The position numbers and the translations under genes were made by a program. From Xenophilus sp. Marseille-Q4582 (GTDB lineage Bacteria > Pseudomonadota > Gammaproteobacteria > Burkholderiales > Burkholderiaceae_C): DNA of 64,000 nt. The notes beneath the pieces are model-generated. The model saw nothing but the letters and a program-made list of their open reading frames with translations, made no database searches and was not told the origin of the DNA. Location: NCBI RefSeq assembly GCF_916700565.1, contig NZ_CAKAKO010000006.1, positions 620,001-684,000 on the forward strand. Reading direction: 5' to 3'. Positions 19,934 to 28,487 of this stretch are shown one piece after another (the stretch's first letter is position 1; every line of letters starts with the position of its first letter).

Positions 19934-21721
19934 GTGAAAACTTCCGCGCTCATTTCGGCCGATCCGGACATCGGTTTCGTCGTCGACGCCCCGCATGCCG
20001 ACGCGCCGCTGGTCATTGCCTTCGGCTTCGTCAACTGGGAAGCGGTGCCGGACTTCGACTTCGACGGCCGCACCCTGAAGCTGGCCGCGCGCACCGGCGT
20101 GCCGATCAACCGCATCCTGCTGCGCGACACCGCCAATCTCTGGTACCAGCACGGCGTGAGCGGCCTCGGGCGCGATGCCGACGAGGTGGCCGCGGCCCTG
20201 CGCGGCTGGATCGAGCGCCTGCGCCCGAGCGCCGTCCACACGGTGGGCCAGTCGATGGGCGGCTATGCCGCGATCCTTTTCGGGGCCCTGATCGGCGCGG
20301 ACCGCGTGCTGGCCTTCGGGCCGCTGTCCTACCTGCGGCCCGACTGGGCCCGGCGCGACGGCGAGACGCGCTGGCTGCCCGCGTTCGACAAGCTGCACCG
20401 CTTTCCGCCTGCCAGGCTGTACGACGACCTGCCCGCGCTGCTCGCGGCCACGCCGCGGCTGCCGGCCATCCGCGTGGTGATCGGCTCGGCCCAGGAGACC
20501 GGCCAGCCCGCCAACCTCGACCGGATGCATGCGCAGCGCCTGGCCCGCCACGCGGCCGTGTCCGTCCAGGAGTTCACGCATGCGCCCCACGCGGTCGTGC
20601 AGTGGCTCATCGACCAGGGCCACATCGACACGCTGCTGCAGCAATGGATCCTGCCCGACGCCCCGCCCGCATTGACGAAAGCGAACATGCCCGACCCTTC
20701 CTCTCCTGCCGCACCGGCTTCGGCTGCCCCGCCTTTCACCGATGCCTGGCGCGCATGGATCGCCGAGAACCTGACGCTGGGCAGCGCGCCCGATGCGCTG
20801 CTGCCCGTGCTGGTGGCCCAGGGCTTCCATGTCGGCGACGCGCAGCGCGAGCTGGACAAGGCCGCGCGCAGCCCGTACCTGCAGCCCGCGCGCCGGCTGG
20901 CGCAACGGGTGCTCAAGCGCGAATGGGTGCTGGAAGCGCACCGCAAGCTGCGCGGGCCGCACACGGCCATCGAACGGCGGCATCGCCTGTCGCGCGAGAC
21001 CTTCCTGCGCGAGCACTACAGCGTCAACCGGCCGGTCATCATCACCGGCATGATGGAGGACTGGCCGGCGCGCCAATGGACGCCGCAGCACCTGGCCCAG
21101 GTCTTCGCCGAGCGCGAAGTGGAAGTGCAGGTCGGGCGCAATGCCAACGCCCGCTACGAGATGGAAGGCGCCCGGCACAAGCAGCGCGTGCGTTTCGGCG
21201 ACTTCATGCAGCAGGTGATCCACGGCGGCGAGACCAACGACATCTACATGACCGCCAACAACGTCGGCGCCAACGCCCAGGCCATGGCCGAACTGTGGGA
21301 CGGCATCGTGCAGATCCCCGAGTACCTGGACGGCAGCAACCCGGCCAACCGCGGCTTCTTCTGGATCGGCCCCGCCGGCACCATCACACCCACGCACCAC
21401 GACCTCACCAACAACTTCATGGCCCAGGTCCTGGGCCGCAAGCGCGTGCGCCTGGTCGACAGCCTGCAGGCCGCGCGCATCTACAACACGCTGCATGTCT
21501 ACAGCGACGTGGACCTCGAGAACATCGACTACGCGCGCTTCCCGGCGATGCGCGACGTGACGGTGCTCGAATGCGACCTGGCGCCGGGCGAGCTGCTGTT
21601 CATCCCGGTGGGCTGGTGGCACCATGTGCGCGGCCTGGATATCAGCGTCACCGTCACCTTCGTGAACTTCGTGTTCGACAACGACTTCTCGTCGATGTAC
21701 AGCACCTATCAGCTGGTCTGA
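19934..21721 (+). CDS. Fusion of alpha/beta-hydrolase-like domain and JmjC/cupin-8 domain
   Basis: One uninterrupted 595-residue frame from a GTG start. Residues about 1-235 look like an alpha/beta-hydrolase with nucleophile elbow GQSMGG (Ser107) and a late histidine in EFTHAPHAVVQWL. A Pro/Ala linker (about 245-265) leads to a JmjC/cupin-8 domain. There the iron ligands are H488 and D490 in PTHHDLTNNF, with the distal histidine near 563 in VGWWHHVRG. Cupin-8 proteins are 2-oxoglutarate/Fe(II) hydroxylases or related enzymes. An internal ATG at 20687 could yield a separate cupin protein, but its ribosome-binding site is weak. The 3' end overlaps convergent queG by 13 bases. The hydrolase call is from the motif and spacing only. 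Confidence 0.75.
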   Translation: MKTSALISADPDIGFVVDAPHADAPLVIAFGFVNWEAVPDFDFDGRTLKLAARTGVPINRILLRDTANLWYQHGVSGLGRDADEVAAALRGWIERLRPSAVHTVGQSMGGYAAILFGALIGADRVLAFGPLSYLRPDWARRDGETRWLPAFDKLHRFPPARLYDDLPALLAATPRLPAIRVVIGSAQETGQPANLDRMHAQRLARHAAVSVQEFTHAPHAVVQWLIDQGHIDTLLQQWILPDAPPALTKANMPDPSSPAAPASAAPPFTDAWRAWIAENLTLGSAPDALLPVLVAQGFHVGDAQRELDKAARSPYLQPARRLAQRVLKREWVLEAHRKLRGPHTAIERRHRLSRETFLREHYSVNRPVIITGMMEDWPARQWTPQHLAQVFAEREVEVQVGRNANARYEMEGARHKQRVRFGDFMQQVIHGGETNDIYMTANNVGANAQAMAELWDGIVQIPEYLDGSNPANRGFFWIGPAGTITPTHHDLTNNFMAQVLGRKRVRLVDSLQAARIYNTLHVYSDVDLENIDYARFPAMRDVTVLECDLAPGELLFIPVGWWHHVRGLDISVTVTFVNFVFDNDFSSMYSTYQLV

Positions 21722-22884
21722 GCCGGTCCCTGCGCCAGCGCCCAGTCCACGTGCGCGCGCACCAGCGCGCTCGGATGCTCGCGGCGCGTGGCCAGGGCCG
21801 CGGCGGCCGACCCGTCGCCCGCGCGCAGCGCATTGCCCAGCGCCACCGCGATGTTGCGCAGCCAGCGCTCATGGCCGATGCGGCGAATGGGGCCGCCCTC
21901 GGTGCGGCGCAGGAATTCCTCCTCGCTCCAGGCGAAAAGCGCCGCCAGGCTCAGGCCGGCGAAACCGGCGCGCGCATCGAAGTCGCCGAGCGTGGAAGGC
22001 CGCGCGAACTTGTTCCAGGGGCAGATGAGCTGGCAGTCGTCGCAGCCGTAGATGCGGTTGCCCATCCGCGGCCGCAGCGCTTCGGGGATGGGGCCCGCAT
22101 GCTCGATGGTCAGGTAGGAAATGCAGCGCCGCGCATCGAGCCGGCCCGGCGCGACGATGGCCTGCGTCGGGCACACGTCGATGCAGGCGCGGCAGCTGCC
22201 GCAGTGCGCCTCGACCGGCGCGCTGGGCGGCAGCGCGACGTCGACGTAGATCTCGCCCAGGAAGAACATCGAGCCGCCCTCGCGGTGGAGCACCAGCGTG
22301 TGCTTGCCGCGCCAGCCCTGGCCGCTGCGCGCGGCCAGCTCGGCTTCGAGCACGGGCGCGGAATCGGTGAACACGCGGTGGCCGAAGGGCCCGATCTCGG
22401 CCGCGATGCGCTCGGCCAGCTTCTGCAGCCGCGCGCGCAGCACCTTGTGGTAGTCCCGCCCGCGCGCGTAGAGCGAGACGATGCCTTCGCCCGGCCGCTG
22501 CAGGCGCGAGAACTCGATGTCCTGCCAGCCCGCGGGCGTGTCCCGCGGCAGGTAGTCCATGCGCGCGGTGATCACGCTGACCGTGCCCGGGACCAGCTCG
22601 CCCGGGCGCGCGCGGCGCATGCCATGGGCCGCCATGTAGGCCATCTCGCCATGGAAGCCGTGTTCCAGCCAGGCCGCCAGGCCCGCTTCGGCGCTCGACA
22701 GATCGATGCCGGCGATGCCGATTTGGGAGAATCCCAGCTCCCGGGCCCAGGCGCCGATCCTTGCCGCCCAGGCCCGCGGGTCCTGCACGCCGGGCTGCGC
22801 GGCACCGGCCGCGGCAGCCGGGCCCGGCTCCTCGGGGCGGTCCGGTTTCTTCCTGAGAGTGACGAGTTGAGCAGCGACAACCAC
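21709..22884 (-). CDS. queG: Epoxyqueuosine reductase
   Basis: About 391 residues. QueG is the cobalamin- and iron-sulfur-dependent enzyme that reduces epoxyqueuosine to queuosine in tRNA. Two [4Fe-4S] ligand clusters are evident: HCGSCRACIDVCPTQAI and YGCDDCQLICPWNK. The N-terminal part carries IGAWARELGFSQIGIAGIDL and HGEMAYM. A C-terminal HEAT-like helical tail (GHERWLRNIAVALGNAL) is present. The GTG at 22884 gives normal family length but overlaps the divergent tsaE start; a GTG at 22788 (359 residues) would avoid this. The stop overlaps the convergent fusion gene. Confidence 0.9.
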   Translation of the reverse strand: MVVAAQLVTLRKKPDRPEEPGPAAAAGAAQPGVQDPRAWAARIGAWARELGFSQIGIAGIDLSSAEAGLAAWLEHGFHGEMAYMAAHGMRRARPGELVPGTVSVITARMDYLPRDTPAGWQDIEFSRLQRPGEGIVSLYARGRDYHKVLRARLQKLAERIAAEIGPFGHRVFTDSAPVLEAELAARSGQGWRGKHTLVLHREGGSMFFLGEIYVDVALPPSAPVEAHCGSCRACIDVCPTQAIVAPGRLDARRCISYLTIEHAGPIPEALRPRMGNRIYGCDDCQLICPWNKFARPSTLGDFDARAGFAGLSLAALFAWSEEEFLRRTEGGPIRRIGHERWLRNIAVALGNALRAGDGSAAAALATRREHPSALVRAHVDWALAQGPAQTS

Positions 22885-23379
22885 CCTTCGATTGTAGAAA
22901 CGCCCCCCGTGCGCGCGCAGGCCAGCCAGCACTGGCGCGACGAGGAAGACACCGCGCGCCTGGCGCAGGCGCTGGCGGCCGCGCCCGCGCTGCGCGATGC
23001 CTTCATCGCGCTGCACGGCGACCTCGGCGCGGGCAAGACCACCTTCGTGCGCCACCTGCTGCGCGCGCTGGGCGTGACGGGGCGCATCAAGAGCCCGACC
23101 TACGCGGTCGTGGAACCTCACCAGGGCCGCGAGGGTCAGGCCATCTTCCATTTCGACTTCTATCGCTTCAACGATCCGCGCGAATGGGAAGACGCCGGCT
23201 TTCGCGACATCTTCGCGGGTGCCGGGCTCAAGCTGGCCGAGTGGCCGGCGAACGCCCGCGGTCAGCTTCCCGTGCCGGACCTGAGCATTACCATCGACGC
23301 CATGAGTGACGACACCCGCCACGTGACCCTGCAGGCCCACAGCGACAGCGGCGTGCGCCTGCTGCAGGCCGCCGCATGA
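22867..23379 (+). CDS. tsaE: tRNA threonylcarbamoyladenosine biosynthesis ATPase TsaE
   Basis: Up to 170 residues. TsaE is the P-loop ATPase that works with TsaB and TsaD to make t6A in tRNA. The Walker A is LHGDLGAGKTTFVRHLLRALG, followed by the family segment IKSPTYAVVEPHQ and FHFDFYRFNDPREWEDAGFRD with the Walker B-like region. No ATG is available: a TTG at 22867 is used here, with a GTG at 22909 (156 residues, closer to the usual length) as alternative. Its stop overlaps the amiC start by ATGA, so the two are co-translated. Confidence 0.9.
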   Translation: MSSDNHPSIVETPPVRAQASQHWRDEEDTARLAQALAAAPALRDAFIALHGDLGAGKTTFVRHLLRALGVTGRIKSPTYAVVEPHQGREGQAIFHFDFYRFNDPREWEDAGFRDIFAGAGLKLAEWPANARGQLPVPDLSITIDAMSDDTRHVTLQAHSDSGVRLLQAAA

Positions 23380-24863
23380 GCCGCCGCGCGCCGATCCCGG
23401 CCAATCCAGTCCAGGCCGCCGCCCCCGACAAGACCCGCCGCCACCTGCTGCAGGCCGGCACGCTCGCCCTGCTGCTGGGCCGCCAGCACATCGCCTTCGG
23501 CGCCACCATCGTGGCGGTGCGCATGTGGCCCGCGCAGGACTACACGCGCATCACCATCGAATCCGACCAGCGGCTGCAGACGCAGCAGCTGCTGGTGGGC
23601 AACCCGCCGCGCATGGCCATCGACATCGACGGGCTGGAACTGAGCCCGACCTTGCGCGAGCTGGTCGGCAAGGTGCGCGCCGACGACCCCTACGTGGCCG
23701 GCCTGCGCGTGGGCCAGTACGCGCCGCGCGTGGTGCGCATCGTGTTCGACCTCAAGCAGCCCGTGGTGCCGCAGGTGTTCTCGCTCGCGCCCGTGGCGGC
23801 CTACAAGAACCGGCTGGTGTTCGACTTGTACCCGCAGCGCGCGGTCGATCCGCTCGAAGCGCTGATCACCGAGCGCCTGCGCGATGCCACGGGCGTGCCC
23901 GGCGCGACCGCCGCCGCGCCGCCGCCCGCGGCCGGCGACGACCCGCTGGGCGACCTGATGCGCCAGCAGGCCAACCGCGCGGGCGCCGCCCTGCCGCCCG
24001 TGGCGAGCGCGCCGCCCGCGCAGCCGGCGCCGGCGCTGGCACCGCCCGCGCCGCAGGCGCCGGTGGCCAACGTGCCGCCGCCGCCCGCCCCCGCGGCGAC
24101 CACCCAGGGCCCGAACCGCGCCACGCCCAGCCGCACCGACCGCATCATCATCGTGGCGCTGGACCCGGGCCATGGCGGCGAAGACCCGGGCGCGATCGGC
24201 CCCAACGGCACGCGCGAGAAGGACATCGTGCTGTCGGTGGCGCGCCGCCTGCGCGACCGCATCAACGCCAGCAGCGTGAACGGCAGCCCCATGCGCGCCT
24301 TCATGACGCGCGATGCCGACTTCTTCGTGCCGCTGGGCACACGCGTGCAGAAGGCCCGCCGCGTGCAGGCCGACCTGTTCGTGAGCATCCATGCCGACGC
24401 CTTCACCACGCCCACCGCGCGCGGCGCCAGCGTGTATGCGCTGAGCCAGAGCGGCGCCTCCAGCAGCGCGGCGCGCTGGCTGGCCAACAAGGAAAACGAG
24501 GCCGACCTCGTGGGCGGCGTGAACATGGGCGGGCAGGACGCGCACGTGCAGCGTGCCCTCTTCGACATGAGCACCACGGCACAGATCAACGACAGCATCA
24601 AGCTGGGCACCGCCATGCTCGGCGAGATGAAGGGCATGGGCGCACGGCTGCACAAGCCGCGCGTGGAGCAGGCGGGCTTCGCGGTGCTCAAGGCGCCCGA
24701 CATTCCGAGCGTGCTGGTGGAGACCGCCTTCATCAGCAACCCCGAGGAGGAGGCCAAGCTGCGCAGCGCGGCCTACCAGGAGGAGCTGGCCGACGCGCTG
24801 ATGCGCGGCATCCAGGGCTATTTCGCCAAGAACCCGCCGCTGGCACGCAGCCGCCAGCTCTGA
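23376..24863 (+). CDS. amiC: N-acetylmuramoyl-L-alanine amidase with AMIN domain
   Basis: A 495-residue periplasmic cell-wall amidase that cleaves peptidoglycan at the septum for daughter-cell separation. A twin-arginine signal (TRRHLLQAGTLALLL) starts the protein, as in E. coli AmiC. An AMIN domain follows (about 45-155, VAVRMWPAQDYTRITIESDQ), then a long Pro/Ala linker and the Amidase_3 domain. The zinc ligands lie in IVALDPGHGGEDPGAIG, the Glu of NGTREKDIVLSVARRL, VSIHADAF and the catalytic Glu near VLVETAFISN. Overlap ATGA with tsaE. Confidence 0.92.
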   Translation: MSRRAPIPANPVQAAAPDKTRRHLLQAGTLALLLGRQHIAFGATIVAVRMWPAQDYTRITIESDQRLQTQQLLVGNPPRMAIDIDGLELSPTLRELVGKVRADDPYVAGLRVGQYAPRVVRIVFDLKQPVVPQVFSLAPVAAYKNRLVFDLYPQRAVDPLEALITERLRDATGVPGATAAAPPPAAGDDPLGDLMRQQANRAGAALPPVASAPPAQPAPALAPPAPQAPVANVPPPPAPAATTQGPNRATPSRTDRIIIVALDPGHGGEDPGAIGPNGTREKDIVLSVARRLRDRINASSVNGSPMRAFMTRDADFFVPLGTRVQKARRVQADLFVSIHADAFTTPTARGASVYALSQSGASSSAARWLANKENEADLVGGVNMGGQDAHVQRALFDMSTTAQINDSIKLGTAMLGEMKGMGARLHKPRVEQAGFAVLKAPDIPSVLVETAFISNPEEEAKLRSAAYQEELADALMRGIQGYFAKNPPLARSRQL

Positions 24864-24896
24864 GCCAACGCCGCCCGGGGCGCGCGGCCGACCTGC

Positions 24897-24982
24897 TGTA
24901 GGAAAGCGCGCCGCCTGTTACCCGCGGTTGCGCGTCTTGACGGCCCGCTTGCGCGCACAGACCGGCGCGCAACGTTCCTACA
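24897..24982. repeat. Inverted repeat pair upstream of glycine-zipper lipoprotein gene
   Basis: TGTAGGAA plus GCGCGCCG (24897-24913) recurs inverted as CGGCGCGC then TTCCTACA (24963-24982), about 50 bases apart. The arms contain a small insertion on one side. It lies between amiC and the lipoprotein gene at 25040; role unknown. Confidence 0.45.
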
Positions 24983-25039
24983 TCGCGGCTTCACCGGCGC
25001 GGCGCACGATGCGTCCATCACTTCTCAAAGGTGGACATC

Positions 25040-25321
25040 ATGACGACTCGCATCTGGATCTCTGCAGCCGCCGCTGCCGCGGCACTCACCCTGGCCGGTT
25101 GCGCCGCCGGCCCCAACCAGCAGCTGGGCACCGGCGTGGGCGCACTCGGCGGCGCCGTGGTCGGCAACGCCATCGGCGGCAACACGGCCAGCACCGTGGG
25201 TGGCGCCGCCATCGGGGGCCTGATCGGCAACCAGGTGGGCCGCAACGCCGACGAACGCAACTACTACCGCCAGCAGCAGCAACAGCCCTACTACTACCCG
25301 TACAACGGTCCGCGCTACTGA
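25040..25321 (+). CDS. Small glycine-zipper lipoprotein (OsmB-like)
   Basis: A 93-residue lipoprotein. The signal (IWISAAAAAAALTLAGC) ends in lipobox LAGC. The mature part is almost entirely a glycine zipper, GTGVGALGGAVVGNAIGG then STVGGAAIGGLIGNQVGRN, followed by a short Gln/Tyr-rich tail. The start at 25040 is supported by AAAGGTGG at the right distance. Proteins of this type sit in the outer membrane and are often stress-induced. A dyad of unknown function lies upstream (24897-24982). Related to, but much shorter than, the glycine-zipper lipoprotein at 4241. Confidence 0.8.
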   Translation: MTTRIWISAAAAAAALTLAGCAAGPNQQLGTGVGALGGAVVGNAIGGNTASTVGGAAIGGLIGNQVGRNADERNYYRQQQQQPYYYPYNGPRY

Positions 25322-25445
25322 GTGAAGCCGGGGCGCCGGCGGCCCTGACAGCGCAGCGGCGCACCGCCGGCAGCCGCCTCGGGCGGCCGCGCCGCCCCCC
25401 TCTCATTGCCGGGCCGCGGCAGCGCATGGCTGCCTGTGTTCCACG

Positions 25446-25471
25446 ACGAAGCGCGCCTCGGCGCGCTTCGT
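25446..25471 (+). terminator. Hairpin terminator between lipoprotein gene and dedA
   Basis: Twelve-base perfect stem ACGAAGCGCGCC / GGCGCGCTTCGT with a two-base TC spacer, followed by only a short T-rich stretch. It lies between two convergent genes, so it could serve either one. Confidence 0.55.
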
Positions 25472-25496
25472 TCATGAGCGGCCTGCGAAGGGGCGC

Positions 25497-26165
25497 TCAG
25501 TGCACGGCCGGCGTCGTTTCTGCAGCGGCATTGGCGCGCGCGCCGCGCCAGGCCCCGTAGATGGCGATCAGGCCCGGCACGATGATCAGCGCCCAGATGA
25601 TCTTGTCCAGGTGCGCTTTCACCAGCGGCAGGTTGCCGAAGAAATACCCGGCCGTGCCGATGCCCACCACCCACAGCAGGGCGCCGCCGATGTTGTAGGC
25701 CGTGAACTTGGCGCGGCTCATTTCAGCCACGCCCGCCACGAAGGGGGCGAAGGTGCGGATGAAGGGCATGAAGCGCGCGAGCACGATGGTGATGCCGCCA
25801 TAGCGCTCGTAGAAGGCGTGGGCCTGGTCGAAGGCCTTCTTGTTGAACAGGCGCGAGTTCTCCCACTGGAACACCTTGGGCCCGAAATAGCGCCCGATGC
25901 TGTAGTTGCACTGGTCGCCCAGGATGGCGGCCACGACCAGCAGCGGCATGGCGATGCCGAAATTCATCAGCCCGGCGCCGCACAGCGCCCCGACGATGAA
26001 CAGCAGCGAGTCGCCGGGCAGGAATGGCATGACCACCACGCCCGTCTCGACAAACACGATGGCGAAAAGCAGCGCATACACCCAGGGCCCGTAGGCGATG
26101 ACGAACTGCTCGAGATGGGTATCGACGTGCAGGATGAAGTCGATGAGGAAGCTGACGATTTCCAT
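25497..26165 (-). CDS. DedA-family membrane protein
   Basis: A 222-residue polytopic inner-membrane protein of the DedA/VTT family. Hallmarks are FVETGVVVMPFLPGDSLLFIVGALCGAG near the N-terminus, GDQCNYSIGRYFG, and the arginine-rich reentrant segment IVLARFMPFIRTFAPFVAGVAEMSR. DedA proteins are linked to phospholipid or undecaprenyl-phosphate translocation and membrane homeostasis. The specific lipid for this member is not readable. It is divergent from mutL across 41 bases. Confidence 0.92.
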   Translation of the reverse strand: MEIVSFLIDFILHVDTHLEQFVIAYGPWVYALLFAIVFVETGVVVMPFLPGDSLLFIVGALCGAGLMNFGIAMPLLVVAAILGDQCNYSIGRYFGPKVFQWENSRLFNKKAFDQAHAFYERYGGITIVLARFMPFIRTFAPFVAGVAEMSRAKFTAYNIGGALLWVVGIGTAGYFFGNLPLVKAHLDKIIWALIIVPGLIAIYGAWRGARANAAAETTPAVH

Positions 26166-26206
26166 GGCCGCGCATTATCGGGAGCGGCCCGCCGGCCCTT
26201 TCTAGA

Positions 26207-28201
26207 ATGACCCGCGTGAGCGCCCTGCCTTCCCCCTCCCCCGATCCCTTCGCCCAGGCGGCGGCCTCCCGCCGCCCCATCCGCGAACTGCCCGACGAGT
26301 TGATCAGCCAGATCGCCGCCGGCGAGGTGGTGGAGCGGCCGGCCTCGGTGGTGCGCGAGCTGGTGGACAACGCGCTGGACGCCGGCGCCACTCAGGTCAC
26401 CGTGCGCCTGCTGGCCGGCGGCGTGCGCCTGATCGGCGTGGAGGACGACGGCATCGGCATCCCGCAAGGCGAGCTGCCGCTGGCCCTGCGCCGCCACGCC
26501 ACCAGCAAGATCGCGAGCCTGCACGAGCTCGAATCGGTGGGCACCATGGGCTTTCGCGGCGAGGCGCTGGCGGCCATCAACTCGATCGCCGAGGTCAGCG
26601 TGCTCTCGCGCCATGCCGGCGCCGACGGCGCCTGGCTGCTCGACGGCGGCACGGGCGAGCTCAAGCCCGTGGCACGGGCCCAGGGCACCAGCGTCGAAGT
26701 GCGCGAACTGTTCTTCGCCACGCCCGCGCGCCGCAAATTCCTCAAGACCGACGCCACCGAGCTGGCCCACTGCATCGAGGCCGTGCGCCGCCATGCGCTG
26801 GCGCGCCCCGAAGTGGGCTTCGCCATCTGGCACGAGGGCAAGCTGGTCGAGCAGTGGCGCGCCGCGGCCAGCGCCGCGCAGCGCATCGCCGACGTGTTCG
26901 GCGACGACTTCGTGGCCCGGAGCGTGCCCGTCGAGCACCAGGAAGGCGCCGTGCGCGTGAGCGGCTACGCCGGCGTGCCCGATGCCGCGCGCTCGCGCGC
27001 CGACCAGCAGTTCTTCTACGTGAACGGCCGCTACGTGCGCGACAAGGTGCTGGCCCACGCCGTGCGCAGCGCGTACGAGGACGTGCTGCACGGCCAGCGC
27101 CAGCCCGTGTTCGTGCTGCACCTGGCCATCGCCCCCTCGCGCGTCGACGTGAACGTGCACCCGACCAAGATCGAGGTGCGCTTTCGCGACGGGCGCGAGA
27201 TCCACCAGGCCGTGCGCCACGCGATCGAGAATGCGCTGGCCGCGCCGCGCGCGGGCGCGGCCGCGGCGGCGCCCGGCGCGAAGGACGGCGGGCCGGCCAC
27301 CGCGCAGCCCGCGCCGCTCTTGCGCGCCGACCGCCCGTCCACGCTGGCGCCCTGGGCCCAGCCGCGCTTCGCCTTCGGCGCCGAGCGCGCCGGGCGCGGG
27401 ACCGGCGACATGGCCGCCCTGTGGCCCCAGCAGCCCGCGTCCCTGCCTGATGCGGCCCCGATCGACCCAGCGGCCGTACCCGTCGCTGCCGAGCGTGGGC
27501 CCGCCGATGGCTTCGGCTGGGCCGGGGCCCCGACCGGCGGCAACACGGCTTCGGCTTCCCCTGGGTCCGCCGCGACAGGTGCGTCCCTTCCACGGCCACC
27601 GGCCAACGACACCGAGGACTGGCCGCTGGGCCGCGCGCTGGCCCAGTTGCAGGGCATCTACATCCTGGCCGAGAACCGCCAGGGCCTGGTCATCGTCGAC
27701 ATGCATGCGGCGCATGAGCGCATCGTCTACGAGCGGCTCAAGACCCAGCTCGACGGCGCGGCCATCCAGAGCCAACCGCTGCTGATTCCCGCCACCTTTG
27801 CCGCCACGCCCGAGGAAGTGGCGACCGCCGAGGCCTGCGCCGAAGTGCTGCCCACGCTGGGCTTGGAAATCTCCCCCTTCTCGCCGCGCACCCTCGCGGT
27901 GCGCGCCGTGCCCGCTTCGCTGGCCGACGGCGACCCGGTCGAGCTGGCCCGCAGCGTGCTGGCCGAGCTGGCCCAGCACGACGCCAGCACCGTCGTGCAG
28001 CGCGCCCAGCACGAATTGCTGGGCACCATGGCCTGCCACGGGGCCGTGCGCGCCAACCGGCGGCTCACGGTGGACGAAATGAACGCCCTGCTGCGCCAGA
28101 TGGAAGCCACCGAGCGCTCGGACCAGTGCAACCACGGGCGGCCGACCTGGCGGCAACTGAGCGTGCGCGAGCTGGACGGGCTGTTCCTGCGCGGCAGATA
28201 A
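26207..28201 (+). CDS. mutL: DNA mismatch repair protein MutL
   Basis: A 664-residue MutL. The GHKL ATPase domain shows AAGEVVERPASVVRELVDNALDAGA (with the general-base Glu and the Asn Mg ligand), EDDGIGIPQGEL, RHATSKI and TMGFRGEAL. A variable Pro/Ala linker runs through about residues 350-460. The C-terminal dimerisation domain carries VDMHAAHERIVYE, which fits the endonuclease pattern D-x-H-A-x2-E-x4-E, plus ACHGAVRA and CNHGRPTW. This points to a nicking-competent MutL, expected where MutH is absent. The gene is separated from amiC by the lipoprotein and dedA genes. Confidence 0.95.
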   Translation: MTRVSALPSPSPDPFAQAAASRRPIRELPDELISQIAAGEVVERPASVVRELVDNALDAGATQVTVRLLAGGVRLIGVEDDGIGIPQGELPLALRRHATSKIASLHELESVGTMGFRGEALAAINSIAEVSVLSRHAGADGAWLLDGGTGELKPVARAQGTSVEVRELFFATPARRKFLKTDATELAHCIEAVRRHALARPEVGFAIWHEGKLVEQWRAAASAAQRIADVFGDDFVARSVPVEHQEGAVRVSGYAGVPDAARSRADQQFFYVNGRYVRDKVLAHAVRSAYEDVLHGQRQPVFVLHLAIAPSRVDVNVHPTKIEVRFRDGREIHQAVRHAIENALAAPRAGAAAAAPGAKDGGPATAQPAPLLRADRPSTLAPWAQPRFAFGAERAGRGTGDMAALWPQQPASLPDAAPIDPAAVPVAAERGPADGFGWAGAPTGGNTASASPGSAATGASLPRPPANDTEDWPLGRALAQLQGIYILAENRQGLVIVDMHAAHERIVYERLKTQLDGAAIQSQPLLIPATFAATPEEVATAEACAEVLPTLGLEISPFSPRTLAVRAVPASLADGDPVELARSVLAELAQHDASTVVQRAQHELLGTMACHGAVRANRRLTVDEMNALLRQMEATERSDQCNHGRPTWRQLSVRELDGLFLRGR

Positions 28202-28487
28202 GCGCATCGAGGGCACCCCGCCCCGCCCGCCGGCCTTGCGGGCCAGGCGCATCGCCGCGCCCGCACGCCGCGGCGCCGCCCGTGCCTGCGCCGCGGGCCA
28301 CGCCCGACCCCCCGTTCGCCCGGTCCGCGGCTCCGGGTTTCCCACTACGACCGCCACGCGGGCACGCCCGTTGCATACACCGTCGCCAACGCCCCAGAAG
28401 CGTTGCAGGGAGTTACCCCGTTGTCGTGTCAACGCCAACGGACGACAGTTCGTGAACTTTTGACCGCTCACCTTGTCAGTCAGCCCC

